This document shows, one piece after another, positions 5,500-13,693 of a stretch of 21,885 bases of DNA. The notes beneath the pieces were generated by a model. That model had not been told where the DNA came from and did not search any database. It was given only the letters and a program-made list of their open reading frames with translations. Made by a program: the position numbers and the translations under genes. Positions within the stretch are counted from its first letter, which is position 1. Each line of letters begins with the position of its first letter. Origin of the DNA: Bacteroidales bacterium (GTDB taxonomy: Bacteria; Bacteroidota; Bacteroidia; Bacteroidales; UBA932); contig JAEDLO010000018.1 in the NCBI GenBank assembly GCA_016295245.1, positions 1-21,885 of the forward strand. The letters run 5' to 3'.

Positions 5500-7485
5500 A
5501 TGAAGAAATCAATTATCGCGCTCTGCATAGCGCTTTTCCTGATGCCTGCGGCACGGGCCGATGAGGGTATGTGGCTCCTTCCCCTGCTGGAGAAGATGAA
5601 CGCCGACGCCCTGCGCAACCTGGGTTCAAGGCTGACCCCTGACCAGATCTACAGCATCAATCACTCGTCCATCAAGGATGCTGTCGTCCAGTTCGGCGGC
5701 GGCTGCACCGGAGAAATCATCTCCGACCGCGGCCTTCTTGTGACCAACCACCACTGCGGCTACGGCAACATCCAGTCCCTGTCGAGCACCGAGCACAACT
5801 ACCTCGAGGACGGATTTTTCGCTAAGAGCCTCAAGGAGGAAATCCCCGTGCCGGGCCTGACCGTGAAGTTCCTCCAGAGTATGAAGGACGTGACCGACAA
5901 GATCAACAAGGGCGCCGACCGCAAGAAGCTCATAGAGAAAGCACGCAAGGCCAATCCGAACTGCCTTGTCGAAATCGTCAGCTTCTTCAACGAGAACGTC
6001 TATTATCTTATAGTATCCAAGGTGTACACCGACGTGCGCTTCGTAGGCGCTCCGCCTGCATCGGCGGGCAAGTTCGGCGGCGACACCGACAACTGGATGT
6101 GGCCGCGCCACACCTGCGACTTCTCTATGTTCCGCGTGTACGCGGGCAAGGACAACGAGCCTGCCGATTACTCGCCGGAGAATGTCCCTATGAAGCCGCG
6201 CCAGTCCCTCAAGATCTCGCTCAAGGGCGTGCAGGAGGGCGATTTCGCGATGATTATGGGCTACCCGGGACGCACCCAGCGCTACCAGACGGCGTCCCAG
6301 CTCGAAGAGATGCTCGCGCTCAATGACATCCGCATCGACGCGCGCACCGTCCGCCAGGATGTGCTCAGGGCAGAGATGAGGGCAAACCCTAAGGTCAACC
6401 TCCAGTATGCCAGCAAGTACGCCAGCTCGTCTAACGGCTGGAAGAAGTGGCAGGGTATGAGGGAGGCCTTCGCAAAGCTTGAGGTCATCAAGCGCGAGAA
6501 CGAGAAGGAAGCGCAGCTCCAGGCCTGGATTGACAGCGACAGAAAGAGGGCCGAAAAGTGGGGAAGTGCCATCGACCAGATCAGCGAAGTCGTCAGCTCG
6601 AGGGCGGAGGCATACAAGGCCTACACCCTGCTGAACGAAACCCTCGGACGCATCGAACTCCTGTCTTTCGCAAGGTCAACAAGGGCTCTTCCGTATAAGG
6701 ACTATGACGCCGAGGTGGACCGCAAGGCCGCAATGGCCCTGACCAGCCACTATCTTGAACGGGTAGAGGGAAAGGACCCGGTGGGTGTCAGCCTGGAAGA
6801 AATCGCCGGCATCTTCGAAAAGAGCGTGTTTACTTCGGAAGAGAAGAAGGCCGAGGCGGAAAAGAACGGCTATGAACTGGATAAGGACCCGGCAAGGCTG
6901 CTTGCAGACAGGGTTTCTGCAGTGCTTACGGCTTATGTGAGCGAGCTCGACGCCGAGAGCGAGGGTCTGAAGGACGCCACCAGGGCATATGGAGCCGCCC
7001 TGCTGGAGTGGAACAAGGACGGCGCCCTCTATCCTGACGCCAATATGACCTGCCGCCTGACCTATGGAACAGTAAAAGGCTACGAGCCTAAGGACGGAGT
7101 GGTGTTCAAGCACTACACCACCCTCAAGGGTGTGATGGAAAAGGAGACTCCGGGCGACTACGAGTTCAGAGTTCACCCTCGCCTCAAGGAGATTTACAAC
7201 AACAGCGACTACGGCCAGTATGCAGACGCCGACGGCAAGCTCGTGACCTGCTTCCTGACCAACCTCGACATCACGGGAGGCAACTCCGGCAGCCCTGTGC
7301 TAGACGCTGACGGCAACCTCATCGGTCTTGCCTTCGACGGCAACTGGGAAGCGATGAGCGGTGACGTGATTTTCGAGCCTGAACTTCAGAGATGTATCTG
7401 TGTGGATATCCGCTATGTGCTGCTGCTCGTCGACAAGTGGGGCGGAGCCGGCTATCTGCTCAATGAAATGAATATTGTGAAATGA
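5500..7485 (+). CDS. S46 family dipeptidyl-peptidase, DPP7-like
   Basis: This 661-residue exported serine peptidase removes dipeptides from the N-terminus of peptides in the periplasm, feeding amino-acid use. A signal peptide (about 1-20, ending AARA) precedes the mature start ADEGMW, typical of the family. The triad is visible as His85 (TNHHCGY), Asp207 (HTCDFS) and Ser596 (GGNSGSP). The residue 18 after the serine sets P1 preference: Arg in DPP11 (Asp/Glu), Gly in DPP7 (hydrophobic). Here it is Gly (FDGNW), so hydrophobic P1 is predicted. At 661 residues it is about 50-60 shorter than P. gingivalis DPP7/DPP11, with the deficit between the Asp and Ser in the helical region. The stop overlaps the mrp start by four bases (ATGA), indicating translational coupling. 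Confidence 0.95.
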   Translation: MKKSIIALCIALFLMPAARADEGMWLLPLLEKMNADALRNLGSRLTPDQIYSINHSSIKDAVVQFGGGCTGEIISDRGLLVTNHHCGYGNIQSLSSTEHNYLEDGFFAKSLKEEIPVPGLTVKFLQSMKDVTDKINKGADRKKLIEKARKANPNCLVEIVSFFNENVYYLIVSKVYTDVRFVGAPPASAGKFGGDTDNWMWPRHTCDFSMFRVYAGKDNEPADYSPENVPMKPRQSLKISLKGVQEGDFAMIMGYPGRTQRYQTASQLEEMLALNDIRIDARTVRQDVLRAEMRANPKVNLQYASKYASSSNGWKKWQGMREAFAKLEVIKRENEKEAQLQAWIDSDRKRAEKWGSAIDQISEVVSSRAEAYKAYTLLNETLGRIELLSFARSTRALPYKDYDAEVDRKAAMALTSHYLERVEGKDPVGVSLEEIAGIFEKSVFTSEEKKAEAEKNGYELDKDPARLLADRVSAVLTAYVSELDAESEGLKDATRAYGAALLEWNKDGALYPDANMTCRLTYGTVKGYEPKDGVVFKHYTTLKGVMEKETPGDYEFRVHPRLKEIYNNSDYGQYADADGKLVTCFLTNLDITGGNSGSPVLDADGNLIGLAFDGNWEAMSGDVIFEPELQRCICVDIRYVLLLVDKWGGAGYLLNEMNIVK

Positions 7486-8555
7486 TTGAACGCGAAAGAA
7501 TAATCGAGGCGCTCAAGGAAGTGCGCCATCCGGCGATGCAGGACAGGGACATCGTGGACCTTGGCCTGGTCGCAGACATCGAATGCGGTGAGGACAAGGT
7601 CGTCGTCACCCTGGGCTTCCCGAAAAGGAGGGACCCGCTCACGGAGTATCTCGTGGGGGCCACCAGAGCCTCTCTTGTCAGACACCTGCCTTCTTCGGTC
7701 AGCACCGAAGTGAAGGCTGTGGTAAAAGAAAACAACAGCGAGAAACCGAAAAAGAAAGGCCTGGACCTGGGCACCGAGCAGCTTGAAAACGTGCGCCATA
7801 TCGTCGGTATTGCCTCGGGCAAGGGCGGTGTCGGCAAATCCACCGTAGCCGTGAACCTCGCCTGCGCCCTCGCCCGCCTGGGCTACAGGGTCGGTCTTGC
7901 GGATGCCGATGTGTACGGCCCGTCCGTGCCGCTGATGACCCGGACCGAAGGGGCCTGCCCCGCCGCCGAGGAGAGGCCAGAAGGCGGAGAGCTCATCATC
8001 CCTATCGAGAAGTACGGCGTCAAGTGGATGTCGGTCGGCTACTTCGCCCAGAAGGGCCAGGCCCTCATCTGGCGCGGCCCTATGGCCTGCAACGCCCTCA
8101 AGCAGATGATACTCCAGGTGAAGTGGGGCGAGCTGGACTTCCTGCTCATCGATATGCCTCCGGGAACCGGAGACATCCACATCAGCCTCCTGCAGGACAT
8201 CCCGATGGAGGGGGCGGTCATCGTCACCACCCCGCAGGACGTGGCCCTCGCCGACGTCGAGAAGGGTGCCAATATGTTCCGCAACGAGAGCATAAACCGC
8301 CCGATTTTCGGTCTGGTGGAGAATATGGCCTGGTTCACCCCTGAGGAGCACCCTGACGAGAAGTACTACATCTTCGGCAAGGGCGGCGGCGAGAGGATGG
8401 CCTCCGAGCTGGGCATAGACGTCCTCGGGCAGATTCCGCTCGTGCAGAGCATACGCGAAAGCGGCGATGCCGGAGAGCCGGCTGCATTGAGTACCCGCCC
8501 GGATGCGCTCGCCTTCATCGAACTCGCCCGCAAGCTGGCGGAAAAACTCGGATAG
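7482..8555 (+). CDS. mrp: Mrp/ApbC-type Fe-S carrier ATPase
   Basis: This is a 357-residue cytosolic P-loop ATPase of the Mrp/Nbp35 family, which helps load or carry iron-sulfur clusters. Residues 1-80 form the MIP18 (DUF59) domain, and a Lys-rich linker follows (about 84-93). The ATPase has the deviant Walker A GKGGVGKST (113-121), DADVYGPSVP (141-150), and the switch DMPPGTGD (224-231). The C-terminal CxxC that binds the cluster in many Mrp/Nbp35 proteins is missing: after VENMAWFTPEEH there is no Cys pair. I believe this is shared by other Bacteroidetes Mrp proteins. The gene overlaps the S46 peptidase stop by four bases and is followed by rsmA after six. Confidence 0.93.
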   Translation: MIERERIIEALKEVRHPAMQDRDIVDLGLVADIECGEDKVVVTLGFPKRRDPLTEYLVGATRASLVRHLPSSVSTEVKAVVKENNSEKPKKKGLDLGTEQLENVRHIVGIASGKGGVGKSTVAVNLACALARLGYRVGLADADVYGPSVPLMTRTEGACPAAEERPEGGELIIPIEKYGVKWMSVGYFAQKGQALIWRGPMACNALKQMILQVKWGELDFLLIDMPPGTGDIHISLLQDIPMEGAVIVTTPQDVALADVEKGANMFRNESINRPIFGLVENMAWFTPEEHPDEKYYIFGKGGGERMASELGIDVLGQIPLVQSIRESGDAGEPAALSTRPDALAFIELARKLAEKLG

Positions 8556-8561
8556 CCCCCT

Positions 8562-9332
8562 ATGGAAGTCAGAGCAAAGAAAGCCCTCGGGCAGCATTTC
8601 CTTACGGACCAGAGCATTGCCAGGACCATCGTGGACTCGCTCACAAGGGACAACCCGGTGCGCGACACCCTGGAGGTGGGCCCTGGTATGGGCGTGCTCA
8701 CCCGCTACCTGCTTGAGCGGGAGGACATAGACCTGAAGCTGGTGGAACTTGACTCCGAGTCAGTAGAGTACCTGCTCACCCACTTTGCAGGGATGCAGGG
8801 CAGGCTGTACGAGGCGGATTTCCTCAAACTCGACCTCCACAGCCTCTTTCCGGGGCAGTACAGGGTCATAGGCAACTTCCCCTACAACATCTCCTCGCAG
8901 ATCTTCTTCAAGATTCTCGACGACAAGGACAGGGTCCCGGAGTGCGTCTGTATGATTCAGAAGGAGGTGGCTGACCGCATAGCCGAGAAGCCCGGCAGCA
9001 AAACCTACGGCATACTCAGCGTGTTGCTCCAGGCCTGGTACGACATCGATTACATCATCTCCGTCGGCTCGGGTGCCTTCGCCCCGCCGCCAAAGGTGCA
9101 GTCTGCGGTAATCCGCCTGAGGAGGAACGGCCGCAGCGAGCTGGGCTGCGATGAAAAGCTCTTCAAGCAGGTCGTCAAGACCGCCTTCAACCAAAGGCGC
9201 AAGACCCTGCGCAACGCCCTCAAGCCCCTGCTCCGCGAAGGTATTGACACGCTCGACCCGGTGTTCGACCTCAGGGCGGAAAAGCTCGGGGTCGAGGACT
9301 TTGTGAGACTCACATTATTATTAACCCAATAA
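8562..9332 (+). CDS. rsmA: 16S rRNA dimethyladenosine transferase RsmA (KsgA)
   Basis: RsmA uses S-adenosylmethionine to dimethylate two adjacent adenosines in the 3' terminal hairpin of 16S rRNA, a late step in small-subunit assembly. The 256-residue length is usual. Visible motifs are the N-terminal KKALGQHFLTD (6-16), the SAM-binding motif EVGPGMG (38-44), the acidic VELD (61-64), and the catalytic NFPYNISSQI (105-114; NLPY in E. coli). The C-terminal rRNA-contacting region contains FNQRRKTLRNALK. The ATG lies 6 bases after the mrp stop, so the two are almost certainly co-transcribed. Confidence 0.96.
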   Translation: MEVRAKKALGQHFLTDQSIARTIVDSLTRDNPVRDTLEVGPGMGVLTRYLLEREDIDLKLVELDSESVEYLLTHFAGMQGRLYEADFLKLDLHSLFPGQYRVIGNFPYNISSQIFFKILDDKDRVPECVCMIQKEVADRIAEKPGSKTYGILSVLLQAWYDIDYIISVGSGAFAPPPKVQSAVIRLRRNGRSELGCDEKLFKQVVKTAFNQRRKTLRNALKPLLREGIDTLDPVFDLRAEKLGVEDFVRLTLLLTQ

Positions 9333-9344
9333 GCGCTAATTCTG

Positions 9345-10163
9345 ATGAATGAAATGTATTCTGTAGCCGGGAAGGTGGCCGTAATCAGCGGTGCCGCCGG
9401 CGCTCTGGGCGGATCCCTCGCCCGCCACTTCGCCTCCCAAGGCGCAACCGTTGTGGCCCTGGTTCACCGTCCCGAGCAGATTGAACCGGTTGAGCAGGAG
9501 CTCAAGGCTCTCGGCTCTGAAAAGGCCGCAGCCTATACCTGCAACGTGATGGACGCCGCCGAAGTGGCCTCCCTCGCAAAGGATATCGTCTCTCGCTACG
9601 GCAGGGTTGACATCCTTATCAACGTGGCCGGAGGCAATGTGGCCGGCGCGAACATTATGGACGACCAGAACTTCTGGGATATGAAGATCGAGGACTGGGA
9701 GAAGGTTCTGAACCTCAACCTCAACGGCACCGTATATCCTTGCCACGCCTTTGCGAAAGTCTTCGCCGAGCAGAAGCAGGGCTGCATCCTGAACATCTCG
9801 TCGATGGCGGCATACGACGCCCTCTCGCGCGTGGCCGGTTACGGCGCAGCCAAGGAAGGCGTATCGAACTTCACACGCTGGCTTGCCCAGGAGATGGCCA
9901 TCAAGTACTCGGAGAAGATTCGCGTGAACGCCCTCGCCCCGGGTTTTTTCATCGGCAAGCAAAACAGAGCTGCCCTCCTCAACGAGGACGGCAGCTACAC
10001 TGAAAGGTCAAGGAAAGTCATCGCCAAGACCCCTATGAGACGTTTCGGCGACCTGACTGAACTCAACGGTGCCGCGCAGTTCCTCTGCAGCGACGCCGCC
10101 GCCTTCGTCACCGGAGTCATCCTCCCTGTTGACGGCGGCTTCAGTTCATTCAGCGGAGTCTAG
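9345..10163 (+). CDS. SDR oxidoreductase, probable D-mannonate oxidoreductase (UxuB/YjmF-like)
   Basis: This 272-residue short-chain dehydrogenase has the NAD(P) motif GAAGALG (16-22), NVAG (93-96), and the catalytic set Ser153, Tyr166, Lys170 (YGAAK). The C-terminal block, APGFFIGKQNRAAL then DGSYTERSRK, TPMRRFG and the ending PVDGGFSSFSGV, closely resembles the SDR-type fructuronate reductase/D-mannonate oxidoreductase (YjmF/UxuB of Bacillus), a step in galacturonate and glucuronate breakdown. Substrate is inferred. ATG 9345 is 12 bases after rsmA; a second in-frame ATG at 9354 is possible and fits better with the promoter-like TAATTCTG at 9337-9344 (one mismatch). The stop is shared with the opposing ddh stop in CTAG. 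Confidence 0.85.
   Translation: MNEMYSVAGKVAVISGAAGALGGSLARHFASQGATVVALVHRPEQIEPVEQELKALGSEKAAAYTCNVMDAAEVASLAKDIVSRYGRVDILINVAGGNVAGANIMDDQNFWDMKIEDWEKVLNLNLNGTVYPCHAFAKVFAEQKQGCILNISSMAAYDALSRVAGYGAAKEGVSNFTRWLAQEMAIKYSEKIRVNALAPGFFIGKQNRAALLNEDGSYTERSRKVIAKTPMRRFGDLTELNGAAQFLCSDAAAFVTGVILPVDGGFSSFSGV
10160..10163. other. Shared convergent stop codons (CTAG)
   Basis: The plus-strand SDR stop TAG (10161-10163) and the minus-strand ddh stop TAG (complement of 10160-10162) are both drawn from the palindrome CTAG. The two genes overlap by four bases end to end, and no terminator stem is visible on either side within the coding ends. Confidence 0.9.
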
Positions 10164-11053
10164 ACGAGTTTCTTGATAAGAGTCTGTCTATCGCCCGGCA
10201 AAAGGTCGATCACAGGGATTTCAATCATCGTATAACAGCCCGGAGCCTGCTTCATTGAAGCGCGGGCAACGTTTACGAGAACCTGTGCGGTCAATGCCGG
10301 GTTATTTATTTTCATATTGAACTCGAGGAGCTGGTTGTGGGTCTTGCCCGAAACGCCCTTGCGCACGAGATTGACTCCGTGGCCGACGTCGTTGAGGGCA
10401 TCCACGCTGTCAACAGCGGTGACGTGAGTCTCGTCGTGGACGAAGTACGGATCGGCCTTGATTGCAGCCTCGACCTTGGCGAAGTCTGCGCCTGGCTCAA
10501 GCTCTACATATACCATACGGCGGTGGATGCCGGTGCCGACCGGGATGGTCATCGACAGGGCGTCACGCACACCTTCGATGGCGCGCACTGCAACCGAGTG
10601 GCCCATTGAGCGGCCGGGGCCGAAGTTGGTGTAGCTGATGCCCTTCGGGGCGAGGCTTTCCATCAGGGTGCGCACTACAGAGTCGCTGCCCGGATCCCAG
10701 CCGGCAGAGATGATGCTGACGGCACCGGCCTGCTTGGCGACAGGGTCGAGCGCGGCCCTCAGATCGACAATCTCCGTATGGATGTCGAAGCTGTCAACCG
10801 TATTGATACCCATCTGGAGGTACTTCAGGGCGTTTTCCTTTACCTTGCGTGAAGGGGTGGCGAGGATGGCGACGTCAACCTTGCCGAGTTCGGTGATGTC
10901 GGATACCACCTTGTATCCGGCGAGCTCGGGAAAACCATCTGCGCTGGCGTTGCGTCTTACCACGCCTGCAATCTCAAAATCTTCTGAAGCCTCCAGGGCT
11001 TCGAGAGTGTAACGGCCGATGTTGCCGTAACCAACAATAGCTGCTCTAATCAT
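10160..11053 (-). CDS. ddh: meso-Diaminopimelate dehydrogenase
   Basis: Ddh converts tetrahydrodipicolinate to meso-diaminopimelate in one NADPH-dependent step, supplying lysine and peptidoglycan precursor. The 297-residue protein has the N-terminal Rossmann motif GYGNIGR (8-14). It also has family blocks SAGWDPGSDS and NFGPGRSMGHSVAVRAI, which match Corynebacterium Ddh segments, and a C-terminal domain ending near EIPVIDLLPGD. It is the last gene of the leftward cluster, 30 bases after mutS. No terminator is visible, because the stop lies inside the opposing SDR stop. Cytosolic. Confidence 0.94.
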   Translation of the reverse strand: MIRAAIVGYGNIGRYTLEALEASEDFEIAGVVRRNASADGFPELAGYKVVSDITELGKVDVAILATPSRKVKENALKYLQMGINTVDSFDIHTEIVDLRAALDPVAKQAGAVSIISAGWDPGSDSVVRTLMESLAPKGISYTNFGPGRSMGHSVAVRAIEGVRDALSMTIPVGTGIHRRMVYVELEPGADFAKVEAAIKADPYFVHDETHVTAVDSVDALNDVGHGVNLVRKGVSGKTHNQLLEFNMKINNPALTAQVLVNVARASMKQAPGCYTMIEIPVIDLLPGDRQTLIKKLV

Positions 11054-11083
11054 AAGCGTAATATATTAATTCTGTGTGTTTTA

Positions 11084-13687
11084 CTACTCGCAGCCGAGTT
11101 CTTCCTTCATACTTCTCAGAAGGTCGAAAGCCTGCATAGGTGTCATATTGTTTATGTCCGCGGCCTCAAGCTTGTCGCGCAGGGAGCTGAGCATAGGGTC
11201 GTCGAGCTGGAAGAAGGAGAGCTGGACGCTGCCGTCTTCGGCGCTGTTTCTGCTCAGGGCTGCGGCGTTGCGCTCCCGCCGCTCAAGTGCACGCAGGGTC
11301 TTCTCCGCCGAGTCTATGACTTCGCGCGGCATTCCGGCGAGCCGTGCCACGTGGATACCGAAGCTGTGGGCGACTCCGCCAGGCTTGAGCTTGCGCAGGA
11401 AGATGACGTTGCGCCCCTCCTCCTTGACGGCGATGTGGTAGTTGCGCACGCGCGGGTAGAGCTGCTCGAGGTCGTTGAGCTCGTGGTAGTGGGTGGCGAA
11501 GAGGGTCTTGGCCCCCTTGCCGTAAGTGTGGATGTACTCGACCAGGGCGCGGGCTATCGACATACCGTCGTAGGTCGAGGTGCCGCGGCCTATCTCATCC
11601 AGAAGCACCAGCGAGCGCGCCGAGAGGTTGTGCATAATCATCGAGGTCTCCAGCATCTCGACCATAAAGGTTGACTCGCCGCGGGAGATGTTGTCGGTCG
11701 CTCCGACGCGGGTGAAGATCTTGTCGAAATAAGGGATGCGGGCCGCCGAGGCAGGCACAAAGGAGCCTATCTGGGCCATCAGGGCGATGAGGGCGGTCTG
11801 GCGCAGGAGAGCCGACTTTCCGGCCATATTCGGACCGGTGAGGATGATTATCTGGTCGCCCTTGCTGTCCATCGTGATGTCGTTCGGGACGTATTCCTCG
11901 CCCGGTTTCATCAGAGTCTCGATGACAGGATGGCGGCCATCGCGAATCTCCAGCAGGCTGCCCTTGTCCACTACGGGACGGCAGTAGCCCCGCTCAATGG
12001 CCTGGGTGGCAAAACCCTGGAGGACGTCGAGGGTAGAGATGATGCGGCAGTTTTCCTGGATTTCGCGGATGCGCTTCTGGACGCGGGTGACGAGCGCTGC
12101 GTAGATTTCGCTTTCAATCTGGTAGATGGACGCCTCGCTGCCGAGAATCTTCTCTTCGTATTCCTTGAGTTCCGGCGTGATGTAGCGCTCTGCGTTGACC
12201 AGGGTCTGCTTTCGCGTCCAGTCGGCAGGCACCTTGTCGCGGTTGCTGTTGCGCACTTCGAAATAGTAGCCGAAGACGTTGTTGTAGCCTATTTTGAGGC
12301 TGCTGATGCCGCTGCGCTGGATTTCGGCGTCCTGGAGCTGGCGAAGGTAGTCCTTGCCGCTGCGGGAGATGGCCCTGAGTTCGTCCAGACGAGGGTCCAC
12401 GCCCGGGGCGATCACGTCACCCTTGCCCGGCTGCGAGGCGGGTTCGGCGCACAGGGTCGAGGCAATGGTGTCGCGCAGGTCTTCGGTGTCACGCAGCCCT
12501 GAAATCAGCTTTTCAAGCGCGGCGATTCCGCTGTCGGCGCAGACAGAGCGGATCTGCGGAGTCTGGGAAAGGGACTTGCAGAGCTGCATCATCTCGCGCG
12601 GGAGAATCTTGCCGGTGGCGGCACGGGAAATGATGCGCTCGAGATCGCCGGTCTGGGCAATGTGGCCGGAGAGGACTTCGAGGGCTTCCTGATTGTCGTA
12701 GAAGAATTGGACTATGTCGTAGCGTTCCTCGATTTTGCGCGGGTCGAGCAGCGGCATCGCCAGGAACTGCCTCAGCAGGCGCGAGCCCATTGCGGAACAG
12801 CAGCGGTCGATGGTCTCGAAGAGGCTGACGCCCTCCTTGCCCGCGTTGGACTGGAAGATTTCCAGGTTGCGGAAGGTGAACTTGTCCATCCAGACAAACT
12901 TCTCTTCGTCGATGCGCGACAGGGAGCAAATGTTCTTGAGGCCGCTGTGGCAGGTCTGTTCGAGATAGACCACAAGGGCACCGGCGGCCCCGATTGCGAG
13001 AGGGAAGCCGTCCACGGCGAAGCCCTTGAGGGACTTGACGTCGAGCTGGGAGCAGAGCTTGTCAACCGCGGCGTCATAGACAAAGGCCCACTCGTCCAGG
13101 CTGCTGATGTAGTAGTCGGGGTATTTTTCGCTCACTGTCCTGCGCAGCTCGCGCTGGACCACAAGCTCCTTGGGATTGAAGCTGCTCAGCAGGGTGGTTA
13201 TATAGTCGATTGTGCCCTGGGCGACTTTGAAGGTGCCCGTGGAAACATCCAGGAAGGCCGCGCCGCACTGCTGGCCGTCGAAGCACAGGCCGGCGAGGAA
13301 GTTGTTTTCCTTCTGGTCGAGTATGCCTTCGGAGAAGGCTATGCCGGGAGTGAGGATTTCGGTCACACCCCTTTTGACCAGCTTGTTCTTGACCAGGTTG
13401 GGGTCTTCGAGCTGGTCGCAGATGGCTACCTTGTAGCCCGAACGCACCAGCTTCTGGAGATAGACCTCAAGGGCGTGGTGGGGGAAGCCCGCCATCGGGC
13501 AGGGTTCCTTGCCGCCATTGGAGCGCTTGGTAAGCACAAGGCCGAGGACCTTGCTGACCAGCACGGCGTCATCCGAGTAGGTTTCGTAAAAGTCTCCCAC
13601 ACGATAGAGCAGCACAGCTTCAGGGTATTGGGCCTTGACGCTGAAATACTGCTTGAGCATCGGGGTATCTTCAGAACTCTTTGCCAT
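11084..13687 (-). CDS. mutS: DNA mismatch repair protein MutS
   Basis: MutS recognises mismatches and small loops and recruits MutL. At 867 residues it is a full-length MutS1. The mismatch-reading Phe-x-Glu is Phe33 and Glu35 (GDFYETY). The ABC-type ATPase has Walker A GPNMAGKS (618-625), the signature region around GATDNISRGESTFM, and Walker B LVLLDEIGRG (Asp697, Glu698). Near the end, QLSFF (822-826) resembles the sliding-clamp binding pentapeptide, and the tail MTPMQAFDLL is the usual C-terminal helix motif. It starts 6 bases after the YfhO-like gene, so it is likely transcribed with envelope genes and not from its own promoter; no MutL gene is nearby. Confidence 0.97.
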   Translation of the reverse strand: MAKSSEDTPMLKQYFSVKAQYPEAVLLYRVGDFYETYSDDAVLVSKVLGLVLTKRSNGGKEPCPMAGFPHHALEVYLQKLVRSGYKVAICDQLEDPNLVKNKLVKRGVTEILTPGIAFSEGILDQKENNFLAGLCFDGQQCGAAFLDVSTGTFKVAQGTIDYITTLLSSFNPKELVVQRELRRTVSEKYPDYYISSLDEWAFVYDAAVDKLCSQLDVKSLKGFAVDGFPLAIGAAGALVVYLEQTCHSGLKNICSLSRIDEEKFVWMDKFTFRNLEIFQSNAGKEGVSLFETIDRCCSAMGSRLLRQFLAMPLLDPRKIEERYDIVQFFYDNQEALEVLSGHIAQTGDLERIISRAATGKILPREMMQLCKSLSQTPQIRSVCADSGIAALEKLISGLRDTEDLRDTIASTLCAEPASQPGKGDVIAPGVDPRLDELRAISRSGKDYLRQLQDAEIQRSGISSLKIGYNNVFGYYFEVRNSNRDKVPADWTRKQTLVNAERYITPELKEYEEKILGSEASIYQIESEIYAALVTRVQKRIREIQENCRIISTLDVLQGFATQAIERGYCRPVVDKGSLLEIRDGRHPVIETLMKPGEEYVPNDITMDSKGDQIIILTGPNMAGKSALLRQTALIALMAQIGSFVPASAARIPYFDKIFTRVGATDNISRGESTFMVEMLETSMIMHNLSARSLVLLDEIGRGTSTYDGMSIARALVEYIHTYGKGAKTLFATHYHELNDLEQLYPRVRNYHIAVKEEGRNVIFLRKLKPGGVAHSFGIHVARLAGMPREVIDSAEKTLRALERRERNAAALSRNSAEDGSVQLSFFQLDDPMLSSLRDKLEAADINNMTPMQAFDLLRSMKEELGCE

Positions 13688-13693
13688 AAGGGT

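Noticed and set aside
4067..5512. 481-aa minus-strand ORF opposite the GH28 gene
   Set aside because: Antisense shadow in GC-rich DNA; Val/Asp/His/Glu-rich with no domain, while the plus strand encodes a clear GH28 with signal peptide.
7452..8597. 381-aa minus-strand ORF opposite mrp
   Set aside because: Antisense shadow; the plus strand has all Mrp motifs.
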